A DNA stretch of 64,000 nucleotides from Zhihengliuella sp. ISTPL4 (GTDB taxonomy: Bacteria; Actinomycetota; Actinomycetes; Actinomycetales; Microbacteriaceae). Shown piece after piece: positions 17,188 to 25,114 of the stretch. The stretch is taken from contig NZ_CP025422.1 of NCBI RefSeq assembly GCF_002848265.1, positions 682,001-746,000 on the forward strand, written 5' to 3'. The notes beneath the pieces were generated by a model. That model searched no databases and was not told the DNA's origin. It saw nothing but the letters and a program-made list of their open reading frames with translations. The translations under genes and the position numbers were made by a program. Position 1 is the first letter of the stretch; each line of letters begins with the position of its first letter.

Positions 17188-18561
17188 TCAGAGGGCGTGC
17201 AGGGGCTTTCCGGCCAGCGCGAGGAAGGCTTCGCCGAGGGCCTCGCTCTGGGTCGGGTGGGCGTGGATGAGCGGCGCGATGTCCTCGGGATGGGCCTCCC
17301 ATGCGACCGCGAGCTGCCCCTCGGTGATGAGCTCGCCGACACGGTCACCGAGCAGGTGGACGCCGAGGACGGGACCATCCTTGAGGCGGACGACCTTGAC
17401 CAGGCCACCCGTGCCGATGATCTCGCTCTTCCCGTTCCCGGCGAGGTTGTACTCGTAGGAGTGGACCGCATCGGCACCGTGCGCGTTGATCGCCGCCTCC
17501 TCCGTGAGGCCGACCGAGGCGACCTCGGGGCTGGAGTAGGTGACCTTCGGGATCTGCACGTCGGGCACGTTCACGGGGGAGAGGCCCGCGATGCGCTCGG
17601 CGACCGCGATCCCCTGCTGGAACCCGCGGTGGGCGAGCTGGAGGCCGGGCACGATGTCGCCGACCGCCCACACACCGGGGACGGCGGTGCGGAGGTCGCC
17701 GTCCACCGTCACGAACCCGCGGTCCAGGCGCACGCCGGCTTCCTCGAACCCCAGGTCCGCGGTGACGGGGCCGCGACCGACGGCGACGAGGAGGTAGTCG
17801 GCGGTGAACTCCTTGCCGTCTTCCAGGGTGACGGTGACGGACGAGCCGTCCTGCATGGCGCTCTGGAAGCGCACGCCGAGGGAGTACTGGATGCCGCGGC
17901 GCCGGAACGCCCGCTCGAGGCCCTTGCTCATCGCGATGTCCTCGTTCGGGACGAGGTGGGGCAGCGCCTCGACGATCGTCACCTCGGCGCCGAAGGAGCG
18001 CCACACGCTCGCGAACTCGACGCCGATCACGCCGCCGCCCAGGATGAGCACGCGGTCGGGGATGACGTCCAGGGCGAGTGCCTGCTCGCTGGTCAGGATC
18101 CGTCCGCCGATCTCGAGCCCCGGCAGCGAGCGGCTGTACGACCCGGTGGCGAGGATGACGTCCGTGCCGACATAGACGTCGTCGCCGACGCTGACGCTCC
18201 GGTCGGCGTTCAAGCGGCCGAATCCGGCGACCGTCGTGATGCCGCGCGCCTTCACGAGCCCCTCGAGGCCCTTGTACTTCTTCGCGACGATGCCCTCGCG
18301 ATACGTGCGGACGCCCGCCGGGTCGATCCCGCCGAACGAAGCCGTGACTCCGACGGAGGAGGCGTCACGCACGTGGTCCGCGACCTCGGCGGCGTGCAGC
18401 AGCGCCTTCGTGGGGATGCACCCGCGGTGCAGGCACGTCCCGCCCACCTTGTCCTTCTCGATCAGTGCGACGGACTTGCCGAGCTCGCTCGCTCGCAGTG
18501 CCGCGGCGTACCCGCCGCTGCCGCCGCCCAGGACGACGATGTCGAAGGTGTGGGTTGTCAT
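17188..18561 (-). CDS. lpdA: Dihydrolipoyl dehydrogenase (E3)
   Basis: A 457-residue flavoprotein disulfide reductase that reoxidises lipoyl groups with NAD+ in 2-oxoacid dehydrogenase complexes. It has the FAD Rossmann motif GGGSGG at about 10-15, the redox-active disulfide in GGTCLHRGCIP (about 40-50), a second NAD-binding motif GGGVIGVE near 180, and the C-terminal catalytic HPTQSE. Two ATGs are possible: 18570 overlaps the pepA stop by ATGA but sits 1 bp from GGAGG; 18561 is 10 bp from it and preferred. The run pepA-lpdA-sucB appears to be one operon. Confidence 0.94.
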   Translation of the reverse strand: MTTHTFDIVVLGGGSGGYAAALRASELGKSVALIEKDKVGGTCLHRGCIPTKALLHAAEVADHVRDASSVGVTASFGGIDPAGVRTYREGIVAKKYKGLEGLVKARGITTVAGFGRLNADRSVSVGDDVYVGTDVILATGSYSRSLPGLEIGGRILTSEQALALDVIPDRVLILGGGVIGVEFASVWRSFGAEVTIVEALPHLVPNEDIAMSKGLERAFRRRGIQYSLGVRFQSAMQDGSSVTVTLEDGKEFTADYLLVAVGRGPVTADLGFEEAGVRLDRGFVTVDGDLRTAVPGVWAVGDIVPGLQLAHRGFQQGIAVAERIAGLSPVNVPDVQIPKVTYSSPEVASVGLTEEAAINAHGADAVHSYEYNLAGNGKSEIIGTGGLVKVVRLKDGPVLGVHLLGDRVGELITEGQLAVAWEAHPEDIAPLIHAHPTQSEALGEAFLALAGKPLHAL

Positions 18562-18566
18562 GGGTG

Positions 18567-20045
18567 TCATGCCTCCGTGTGGGATGCTGCTTCGGCGAAG
18601 GCGATGATCGATCGGACCATCGCCCCCGTGGGGCCCTTCTCGGTGAAGCCGTAGGGAGCGCCGGCGTGTTCGCCGGATCCCGCGATGTCGAGGTGCACCC
18701 AGGGGATGCGCGGCGCGTCGTCTGCGTCCGAGGTACGGCCGACGAAGCGCCGCAGGAAGAGGCCGGCGAAGGAAGCGCCGCCCATCCGATCTCCCATGTT
18801 GGCGTTGATCATGTCGGCGATGGGGGAGTCGAGCGTCTCCTCCATGTAGGCGGGCAGCGGCATGTGCCACGCGGGCTCGCCGGTGCGGGCGGCGGCGGCG
18901 AGGAACTCCGCGACCGTGTCGTCGTCGCCGAACACACCGGTGTGGCGGTGGCCGAGGGCCGCGACGATCGCGCCGGTCAGGGTCGCGACGTCGATGATGA
19001 CGTCGGGGTTCTCCCGGCTCGCGGCGACCAGGCCGTCGGCGAGGACGAGCCGCCCCTCCGCGTCGGTGTTCAGCACCTCGACGGTGGTGCCGTCGAGGAT
19101 GCGGATGACGTCGCCGGGGCGGAGAGCCCGACCGGACGGCATGTTGTCGGTGATGCAGAGCCAGGCGGTCACGTGCACGGGGAGCCGGAGGGCGGCGATG
19201 GCGCGGAGCGCGGCGAGGGAGGTCGCGGCACCGGCCATGTCGAACTTCATGCCGACCATCGAGGCCGCGGGCTTGAGCGACAGACCACCGGTGTCGAAGG
19301 TGATGCCCTTGCCGACGAGAGCGATGTGCCGCTGCGCGTCGGCCGGTGCGTAGTCGAGGCGGACGAGGCGCGGCGGCCGGTCGGAACCCTGCCCGACGCC
19401 GAGGATGCCCCCGAAGCCCTGCTCGGCGAGAGCGGTCTCGTCGAGGATCTCCACGGTGACGTCGAGGTCGGCGACGCTGTCGGCGGCGCTCTGCGCCAGC
19501 TGCGCGGGGCTCTGCCATTCGGCGGGCACGTTCACGAGGTCCTTGATGAGCGCGACGGCCTCGCCGGTGGCGTGGGCGCGGGCGATCGTCGCGTCGTCGA
19601 GCGGGGCGTGGAGGATGACCGCCGTCGCGCGCTTCTTCTTGCCGTTCTCGGCCCGGTAGTCGTCGAAGCGGTAGCCGCCGAGGACGGCGCCCTCCGCCGC
19701 CGCGGCGGCGTGCTCCTCGAGCCCGCCCGCGAGGCCGAGCGAGACGGTGTCGAAGCCGGTCAGAGAGCGGAGAGCCGTGCCGGCTGCGCTCCGCACGGAC
19801 GCGTCGTCGATGGTGGACCCGACGCCGACGACCGCGAACGGGAGCGTCGTCACCTCGGGGGCGTAGACCCGTGCGAACGCTCCGGCGGCGCCGGTGAAGC
19901 CGACGCCTGCGAGGACGTCGGCGAGACCGGGGTGAGCCGCCAGGGGCTCGGCCGACTCGGAGAGATCGGGGACGACGAGCACTGCGGCATCGGCAGCGCT
20001 TCCGGGGAACTGATCGGTGGTGTGCGAGAGCACGGGAAGCGTCAT
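18567..20045 (-). CDS. pepA: Leucyl aminopeptidase (M17)
   Basis: A 492-residue cytoplasmic M17 metallo-aminopeptidase releasing N-terminal residues from peptides, with two metal ions per site. The C-terminal catalytic domain carries the metal-binding KGITFDTGGLSLKP near residue 245 and the family signature NTDAEGRL near 325; the N-terminal domain is less conserved, as usual. ATG 20045 is preferred over an in-frame ATG at 20054 because the TAGGAT hexamer lies 7 bp before it and overlaps the other. First gene of the pepA-lpdA-sucB run. Confidence 0.92.
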   Translation of the reverse strand: MTLPVLSHTTDQFPGSAADAAVLVVPDLSESAEPLAAHPGLADVLAGVGFTGAAGAFARVYAPEVTTLPFAVVGVGSTIDDASVRSAAGTALRSLTGFDTVSLGLAGGLEEHAAAAAEGAVLGGYRFDDYRAENGKKKRATAVILHAPLDDATIARAHATGEAVALIKDLVNVPAEWQSPAQLAQSAADSVADLDVTVEILDETALAEQGFGGILGVGQGSDRPPRLVRLDYAPADAQRHIALVGKGITFDTGGLSLKPAASMVGMKFDMAGAATSLAALRAIAALRLPVHVTAWLCITDNMPSGRALRPGDVIRILDGTTVEVLNTDAEGRLVLADGLVAASRENPDVIIDVATLTGAIVAALGHRHTGVFGDDDTVAEFLAAAARTGEPAWHMPLPAYMEETLDSPIADMINANMGDRMGGASFAGLFLRRFVGRTSDADDAPRIPWVHLDIAGSGEHAGAPYGFTEKGPTGAMVRSIIAFAEAASHTEA

Positions 20046-20052
20046 GCTCTCC

Positions 20053-20058
20053 ATCCTA
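20053..20058 (-). promoter_or_regulatory. Leaderless -10 (TAGGAT) of pepA
   Basis: TAGGAT on the minus strand, 7 bp before ATG 20045. It also decides the start, since the upstream ATG overlaps it. Confidence 0.55.
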
Positions 20059-20147
20059 GGATCTCCGCCCGACGGTCAGCGGCCCGGCGGCCTGGGTGTG
20101 TTCGCTCTCAGCGAGACACGTCAGAGCCCCGCTTCGGGTGCGGCTCG

Positions 20148-20153
20148 TAGCAT
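20148..20153 (+). promoter_or_regulatory. Leaderless -10 (TAGCAT) of the PAC2 gene
   Basis: TAGCAT then 6 bp to the ATG at 20160. Confidence 0.55.
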
Positions 20154-20159
20154 GGAGAC

Positions 20160-21101
20160 ATGCCCTTCTCCGGAGAGATCCACGAACGCGTCGCGAACGC
20201 TCCCACGGTGCCCCACGGCCTGCCTCTCGTGATGTTGCTCACCGGTTTCACCGACGCGGGCAGCGCGGTGTCCGGGCTCATCGACCATCTGCGGGAGACG
20301 ACGTCCCCGCAGCCGCTGGCGATCTTCGACAACGACGTGCTGCTCGATTACCGGGCACGACGCCCTGTCATCTCGTTCGACCAGGACCACCTCGCCGAGT
20401 TCCGCCCGCCGCGCCTCGAACTCTCCCTCGCCACGGACGCGCTCGGACGCCCGTTCCTGCTCCTCACGGGGTACGAGCCCGACTTCGCCTGGAACGCCTT
20501 CGCGGAGACGGTGCTGGATCTCGCCGCGGAGTTCGAGGCATCGGGGCTGCACTGGGTGCACTCCATCGCGATGCCCGTGCCGCACACGCGTCCGATCGGC
20601 ACCACCGTGAGCGGGAATCGACGCGATCTCGTGGTGTCGCACTCCGTGTGGCGTCCGCGCACCCAGGTCCCGGCGACCGCGGGTCATCTGCTCGAGTTCC
20701 GGTTCGCGGAGCGAGGCGAGCGGGTCGTCGGCTTCGTGCTGCTCGTGCCGCACTATCTCGCGGAGACGGAGAACCCCGAAGCGGTCAGCGCGGCGGCGGA
20801 GAAGCTCATGGCTTCGACCGGACTGGTGCTCATGCTCGACGCCGTGCAGGAGCGGCGGGCGGACTACATCGCCCGCGTCGACGAGCAGGTCGCCGCGAAC
20901 GACGAGCTGCAGCAGATGGTGCACAACCTCGAACGCCGCTACGACGCCTACATGGCGGGCCGGGATCCCGAGGACGACTCGTACGACGAGGGCGGCTTCA
21001 GCGAACGCGACCTGCCCAGCGCGGACGAGCTCGCTGCCGAGCTCGAGCGTTACCTGGCCACTCGTCCGTCCGGCGACGACGACAAGCCGGGCCGCGGCTG
21101 A
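20160..21101 (+). CDS. PAC2 family protein (proteasome assembly chaperone-like)
   Basis: A 313-residue member of the PAC2 family (PF09754), found in most actinobacteria with or without a proteasome. The core spans residues 20-230, with conserved LPLVMLLTGFTDAG near 22, the acidic FDNDVLLDYRARRP near 58 and LLTGYEPDFAWNAF near 100. The C-terminal part is helical and acidic. Role in bacteria is not established; a chaperone or nucleoside-hydrolase-like binding role has been suggested for the fold. It is divergent from pepA and upstream of the sigma gene, an arrangement common in this phylum. Confidence 0.88.
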   Translation: MPFSGEIHERVANAPTVPHGLPLVMLLTGFTDAGSAVSGLIDHLRETTSPQPLAIFDNDVLLDYRARRPVISFDQDHLAEFRPPRLELSLATDALGRPFLLLTGYEPDFAWNAFAETVLDLAAEFEASGLHWVHSIAMPVPHTRPIGTTVSGNRRDLVVSHSVWRPRTQVPATAGHLLEFRFAERGERVVGFVLLVPHYLAETENPEAVSAAAEKLMASTGLVLMLDAVQERRADYIARVDEQVAANDELQQMVHNLERRYDAYMAGRDPEDDSYDEGGFSERDLPSADELAAELERYLATRPSGDDDKPGRG

Positions 21102-21141
21102 ATCTCCCGCAGCGGATCGCGCGCGAATGCGTCCTCATCGC

Positions 21142-21151
21142 CATACGTATG
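21142..21151. other. 10-bp palindrome CATACGTATG in the sigma factor leader
   Basis: A perfect palindrome followed by GCGATACT, inside the 167-bp gap before sigA. It could be a protein site near a promoter or chance; nothing else supports a function. Confidence 0.25.
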
Positions 21152-21201
21152 CGATACTAGGAGTCCGACCCGTTGTCAATCGGTGTTTTCGAGCACTGGA
21201 C

Positions 21202-21230
21202 TTGACAAGGGTCTTACTAGTGTCCGAAAT
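21202..21230 (+). promoter_or_regulatory. Candidate promoter of the principal sigma factor
   Basis: A consensus TTGACA at 21202-21207 with CGAAAT 17 bp downstream (21225-21230). The -10 match is poor; TAGTGT at 21218 is closer to consensus but badly spaced. Offered as the likely promoter region only. Confidence 0.3.
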
Positions 21231-21268
21231 GTCCCGGGGTCTCCCAGCGGCCCCGTGAAAGGCGAAAC

Positions 21269-22510
21269 GTGACTCCTGCCACGACGAAGAACACGCGGAC
21301 GAAGAAGGCCGATCAGATCACCGCGGATCCCGAGGTCGAGGACGTCGAAGCGACCGAAGCGGCTCCCGCCCCCAAGCGTGCCGCGGCCAAGCGCGCCCCC
21401 GCGAAGAAGAAGAAGGCGGACGAGGTCGTCGAAGAGGACGAGGCCGCCGCCCCCGAAGGCGCCGAGGACGCCGCGGGCGACGACGAGGAAGAGGACGCGA
21501 AGCCGGCCTTCACCGAGCCGCTGCCGACCGGCGCGATCGTCATCTCCTCCAAGGACGACGAAGAGGTCCCGGTCTACTCGACCCAGATCACCGGTGCCAC
21601 GGCCGACCCGGTCAAGGACTACCTGAAGCAGATCGGAAAGGTCGCGCTGCTGAACGCGGCCGAAGAGGTCGAGCTCGCGATGCGCATCGAGGCGGGTCTG
21701 TTCGCGGAGGAGAAGCTCTCCGCGATGTCTCCCGCCGAGAAGACGAGCCAGCTCGGACTCGACCTGCAGTGGGTCGCCCGTGACGGTCAGCGCGCGAAGA
21801 GTCACCTCCTCGGCGCGAACCTCCGTCTCGTCGTCTCCCTGGCCAAGCGCTACACCGGTCGCGGCATGCAGTTCCTGGATCTGATCCAGGAGGGCAACCT
21901 CGGCCTCATCCGCGCCGTCGAGAAGTTCGACTACACCAAGGGCTTCAAGTTCTCGACCTACGCCACCTGGTGGATCCGTCAGGCGATCACCCGCGCCATG
22001 GCCGACCAGGCCCGCACGATCCGCATCCCGGTGCACATGGTCGAGGTCATCAACAAGCTCGCCCGCGTGCAGCGGCAGATGCTGCAGGACCTGGGTCGCG
22101 AACCCACTCCGGAAGAGCTCAGTCGCGAGCTCGACATGACCCCGGAGAAGGTCGTCGAGGTGCAGAAGTACGGCCGCGAGCCGATCTCGCTGCACACGCC
22201 GCTCGGTGAAGACGGAGACAGCGAGTTCGGTGACCTCATCGAGGACACCGAGGCCGTGGTCCCCGCCGACGCCGTGGGCTTCACGATGCTGCAGCGTCAG
22301 CTCGAGCAGCTGCTCGACTCGCTCTCCGAGCGCGAGGCCGGCGTGATCCGGATGCGCTTCGGTCTGGGCGACGGTCAGCCGAAGACGCTCGACCAGATCG
22401 GCGACACCTTCGGCGTGACGCGTGAGCGCATCCGTCAGATCGAGTCCAAGACGATGGCGAAGCTGCGCCACCCGAGCCGCTCGCAGTCGCTGCGGGACTA
22501 CCTCGAGTGA
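21269..22510 (+). CDS. sigA: Principal (group 1) RNA polymerase sigma factor
   Basis: A 413-residue primary sigma factor (RpoD/HrdB/SigA). The first 100 residues are a Lys/Ala-rich then acidic disordered region typical of actinobacterial SigA. Region 1.2 ([25 protein letters not shown]) starts near 112; region 2 includes [24 protein letters not shown] and the promoter-melting [15 protein letters not shown]; region 3 follows; region 4.2 has the -35-reading helix-turn-helix [11 protein letters not shown] near 390. GTG 21269 has AAAGG 6 bp upstream. The next gene overlaps its stop. Confidence 0.97.
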   Translation: MTPATTKNTRTKKADQITADPEVEDVEATEAAPAPKRAAAKRAPAKKKKADEVVEEDEAAAPEGAEDAAGDDEEEDAKPAFTEPLPTGAIVISSKDDEEVPVYSTQITGATADPVKDYLKQIGKVALLNAAEEVELAMRIEAGLFAEEKLSAMSPAEKTSQLGLDLQWVARDGQRAKSHLLGANLRLVVSLAKRYTGRGMQFLDLIQEGNLGLIRAVEKFDYTKGFKFSTYATWWIRQAITRAMADQARTIRIPVHMVEVINKLARVQRQMLQDLGREPTPEELSRELDMTPEKVVEVQKYGREPISLHTPLGEDGDSEFGDLIEDTEAVVPADAVGFTMLQRQLEQLLDSLSEREAGVIRMRFGLGDGQPKTLDQIGDTFGVTRERIRQIESKTMAKLRHPSRSQSLRDYLE

Positions 22511-23202
22511 TGCAGGCGAACGAGGGCAAGGCGCTCGAGACGAGTGTCGACGGAAAGAGCTACGCACGGATCCCGCTGCGCACCCGCGTCGTGATGCCGG
22601 ATGACGACCTCGACGCCATCATCACCGAGTACGCGAAGGATGCCGTCCAGCCTGGCGACCTGCTGTTCGTGACCGAGAAGATCGTCGCGATCACGCAGGG
22701 CCGCTCGTACCGCCTGGACGAGATCAAGCCGCGGAAGCTCGCGCTGTTCCTGTCGAAGTACGTCACCCGTACGCCGTACGGCATCGGTCTCGGCATGCCC
22801 GAGACGATGGAGATGGCGCTGCGGGAGTGCGGCACGCCGCGCATCCTCTTCGCGGCGGCCGTCTCGGCGATCACCAAGGCCTTCGGACGCAAGGGCGACT
22901 TCTACCGCATCGCGGGGGATAAGGCCCGTGCGATCGACGGCCCCACCAAGCACACCATTCCTCCGTACAACGAGGCGGTCGTGCTCGGGCCGAAGGACCC
23001 GGACCGGGTTGCGGCACACCTGAAGACGCTGATCGGTGGCCAGGCCGAGGTGGCCGTGGTCGACATCAACGACCTCGGCGGGAACATCCTCGGCTCCACG
23101 CTGGACAAGGCGGGGGAGCTGCGGCTCGTGAAGATCCTCGGCGACAACCCGCTCGGTCAGGGCCTCGAGTCCACGCCGCTCGGTATCGTCCGCGCGGTCT
23201 GA
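22510..23202 (+). CDS. CofE-like gamma-glutamyl ligase domain protein (F420-0:L-glutamate ligase family)
   Basis: A 230-residue protein of the F420-0:gamma-glutamyl ligase (CofE) fold, the family that adds glutamates to the F420 side chain with GTP. The family's PGDLLFVTEKIVAITQGR segment near residue 50 and the C-terminal VVDINDLGGNILG are present. Many actinobacteria keep this protein next to sigA without other F420 genes, so its true substrate is uncertain. Its ATG overlaps the sigA TGA (TGATG at 22508-22512), and a GTG at 22507 is the alternative start, so it is coupled to sigA. A strong hairpin follows. Confidence 0.8.
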   Translation: MQANEGKALETSVDGKSYARIPLRTRVVMPDDDLDAIITEYAKDAVQPGDLLFVTEKIVAITQGRSYRLDEIKPRKLALFLSKYVTRTPYGIGLGMPETMEMALRECGTPRILFAAAVSAITKAFGRKGDFYRIAGDKARAIDGPTKHTIPPYNEAVVLGPKDPDRVAAHLKTLIGGQAEVAVVDINDLGGNILGSTLDKAGELRLVKILGDNPLGQGLESTPLGIVRAV

Positions 23203-23227
23203 GCGGACCGTCCCACCCCTTTACGAC

Positions 23228-23267
23228 CGAACCGGCCCCTTGCGTGCGAACGCAAGGGGCCGGTTCG
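23228..23267. terminator. Perfect 18-bp hairpin between convergent genes
   Basis: 23228-23245 pairs with 23250-23267 without mismatch around a 4-base loop. No U tract on either strand. It separates the CofE-like gene from the convergent ATP-grasp gene. Confidence 0.65.
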
Positions 23268-23286
23268 TACGTATGGGGCCGGTTCG
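23256..23286 (+). repeat. Direct repeat GGGGCCGGTTCG
   Basis: Two copies at 23256-23267 (the 3' arm of the hairpin) and 23275-23286. The second copy lets the 5' arm pair with either, offering an alternative fold. Confidence 0.5.
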
Positions 23287-23297
23287 CTTCGACAGGC

Positions 23298-24314
23298 TCA
23301 GAAGCCGATGACCTCGCGATAGCGCGGCTTGTGGCCGGTGCGGATGCCGGTGACGCTGGGCTTGTTCTCGTAGACACCCGCACCCCAGTTGCCCTCGACG
23401 AGTACGGGGCCGTCCGGGGTCACGACGACGTCCCAGCCGACGTACTGCACCTGCGGCACGACGCGGGCGACCTGATCGATGAACGCCCGCACCTCGTCCA
23501 TGTAGGGCAGCTGGAAGTCGGCGATGCGGAAGCCCGAGTCCGGGTGGGTCTCGTGAACGTGACCGTGCGAGTCGTAGCCCGCCCCCACGGCGTGCCCGTT
23601 CTCATCGAGCATCGTGTAGAAGCCGCCGAACGTCATCTGGTCGCTCACCGCGCCGCGGCCGAACTTCTGTGCCATCGCGAGGATGTGCGCCTTCTCGCCG
23701 TCGAAGAACGCCGTGATGCGGGTGGTGTTCACGGTTCCGGGGCAGACCGCCGCCAGATCGTCGTGCTGGCGGATGACCTCTTCGATCAGCAGCTCGCCGC
23801 GATCGAGGAGACCGCGGTGGAACTCGGTCCAGTCCGTGATGTCGGCCGCGTGGTACCGGTGCACGCCGGTCCCGGCTTGGCCGACCGGCTCCTTCGTGAC
23901 GATGGTGCCGAGGCGCTCCGTGAGGGCGCGGACCTCGTCCGCGTTCCCCTCCTCGACCACCATCCACTCACGGTGCAGGTGCGCGGAGAACTTGCGGTTG
24001 AACTCGATCTTGTCCTGGAAGATCCAGCGGAAGTCGGGGTGGTCGTACTTCTGCGAGAGCTGGTTGGAGACCGGGTGCGTCATGTACGTCTCGCGCTCGG
24101 CACGGTTCAGCATCGCGAAGTCGTAGTCGATGTAGTCCTGGAAGCCGACGTTGTGACGGGCCGCCGACCAGAGCATGTCGGCGACGATCGTGGGCACGGG
24201 CCGGTGATGCTGGGCCGAGGCCTCCTTGGCCCGTTCGAACACCGAACCGACGTCGATGCGGCGGGCACGGCCGAGGAGGTAGCGGATGCGGGGCGCGAGA
24301 GAAAGACGAGACAT
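23298..24314 (-). CDS. Sugar-transfer-associated ATP-grasp protein (ATPgrasp_ST)
   Basis: A 338-residue protein matching the 'sugar-transfer associated ATP-grasp' family, predicted to form an amide or ester bond on a cell-surface or small-molecule substrate using ATP. Motifs: an N-terminal helical region, nucleotide-binding VTKEPVGQAGTGV near 140, IEEVIRQHD near 178, and the Mg-ligand segment VLVEGNWGAGV near residue 310, where Glu and Asn would bind metal. GGAG lies 5 bp before ATG 24314. It is divergent from two alanine-racemase-fold genes (85 bp between starts), suggesting a D-amino acid or related product is its substrate. Substrate unknown. Confidence 0.8.
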   Translation of the reverse strand: MSRLSLAPRIRYLLGRARRIDVGSVFERAKEASAQHHRPVPTIVADMLWSAARHNVGFQDYIDYDFAMLNRAERETYMTHPVSNQLSQKYDHPDFRWIFQDKIEFNRKFSAHLHREWMVVEEGNADEVRALTERLGTIVTKEPVGQAGTGVHRYHAADITDWTEFHRGLLDRGELLIEEVIRQHDDLAAVCPGTVNTTRITAFFDGEKAHILAMAQKFGRGAVSDQMTFGGFYTMLDENGHAVGAGYDSHGHVHETHPDSGFRIADFQLPYMDEVRAFIDQVARVVPQVQYVGWDVVVTPDGPVLVEGNWGAGVYENKPSVTGIRTGHKPRYREVIGF

Positions 24315-24385
24315 GGAGCTCCGGGTCTAGGGATCGACGTCCCAGTCTACGCGGGGAGCCCCCAGGCTCCTGGGAGTGCGGAAGC

Positions 24386-24398
24386 TAGGCTGGAGGAC
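24386..24398 (+). promoter_or_regulatory. Leaderless -10 (TAGGCT) of the first racemase-like gene
   Basis: TAGGCT at 24386-24391, 7 bp, then GTG at 24399. It sets the start of that short gene. Confidence 0.55.
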
Positions 24399-25103
24399 GT
24401 GTGTGACACGAGTTCGAGTGCGCTTCCGCAAGCGATGATCTCGCGTTCGGCCCTCGCCGCCGGCGCGTCCGCGGCGATCCGGGCGGGAGGGACGACGGCC
24501 GACCTCCGGCGCGATGCCTGGGGTCACGGTCTGCTCGCCGTCGCCCATGCGGTCACCGCCGCCGGCGCCGCAGAGGTGCTCGTGGACTCCCCGGGCGAGG
24601 TCGAGGCGCTGCGCCTCGAGGGCATCCGTGCCACCACGACCGGCGAACCGGACACCGATCCCGCGCTGCTCTACGGTCTGCCGAGCGCGGCGGGTGCCTC
24701 GGCCACCCCTCCGGTCATGAGACTCGTCGGTCGGGTGATGTCCACCAAGCGTCTGCGAGCGGGGGAGGCCGTCTCCTACGGCTATACCTTCCGGGCCGCA
24801 ACGGACACCGTCGTCGCGCTCGTCACGGGCGGGTACGCCCAGGGCATCGTCCGCGCCCTCGGCAATCACGCCGACGTCGAGGTGGACGGCGCGCTTCGCC
24901 CGATCATCGGGCGTGTCGCCATGGACGTGTGCGTCATCGATCTGCAGGGCGGCGCGGCGGACGTGGGGGATCCGGTGACCTACTTCGGTGGGACCGGGCC
25001 CGCTTCCGACGCGATCGGCCACTGGGCCGCGGTCACCGGGATGACGCCGGCGGAGCTCGTCGCCGTTCCCGGCGCGCACGCCGTGCGCGGATGGGAGGCA
25101 TGA
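24399..25103 (+). CDS. Partial alanine-racemase-fold protein: C-terminal domain intact, barrel mostly lost
   Basis: A 234-residue relative of alanine racemase. Residues 36-44 (RRDAWGHG) correspond to the K-x-N-A-Y-G-H-G loop that holds the PLP lysine, but Arg37 replaces the lysine. Only about 60 residues of the eight-stranded barrel remain. The C-terminal beta domain (105-234) is well kept: VSYGYT with the position of the catalytic tyrosine (about 128), GGYAQG near 144 and GRVAMD near 171-176. It therefore cannot be a complete racemase alone. GTG 24399 is set by a TAGGCT hexamer. It overlaps or abuts the second racemase-like gene, which keeps what this one lacks. Confidence 0.75.
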   Translation: MCDTSSSALPQAMISRSALAAGASAAIRAGGTTADLRRDAWGHGLLAVAHAVTAAGAAEVLVDSPGEVEALRLEGIRATTTGEPDTDPALLYGLPSAAGASATPPVMRLVGRVMSTKRLRAGEAVSYGYTFRAATDTVVALVTGGYAQGIVRALGNHADVEVDGALRPIIGRVAMDVCVIDLQGGAADVGDPVTYFGGTGPASDAIGHWAAVTGMTPAELVAVPGAHAVRGWEA

Positions 25104-25111
25104 TGGGAGGC
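25091..25111 (+). repeat. Tandem ATGGGAGGC repeat carrying two ribosome sites
   Basis: ATGGGAGGC at 25091-25099 and 25103-25111. Each copy puts GGGAGG 4 bp before an ATG (25103 and 25115), so the second racemase-like gene has two well-spaced starts, one overlapping the upstream stop. Confidence 0.6.
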
Positions 25112-25114
25112 CCG

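Noticed and set aside
18465..20150. Long plus-strand open frame opposite pepA
   Set aside because: Antisense shadow of a conserved aminopeptidase; no ribosome site or domain.
22510..23202. Evidence for an F420 biosynthesis cluster
   Set aside because: Only the CofE-like domain is present; no cofC, cofD or cofGH homologue is in the window.
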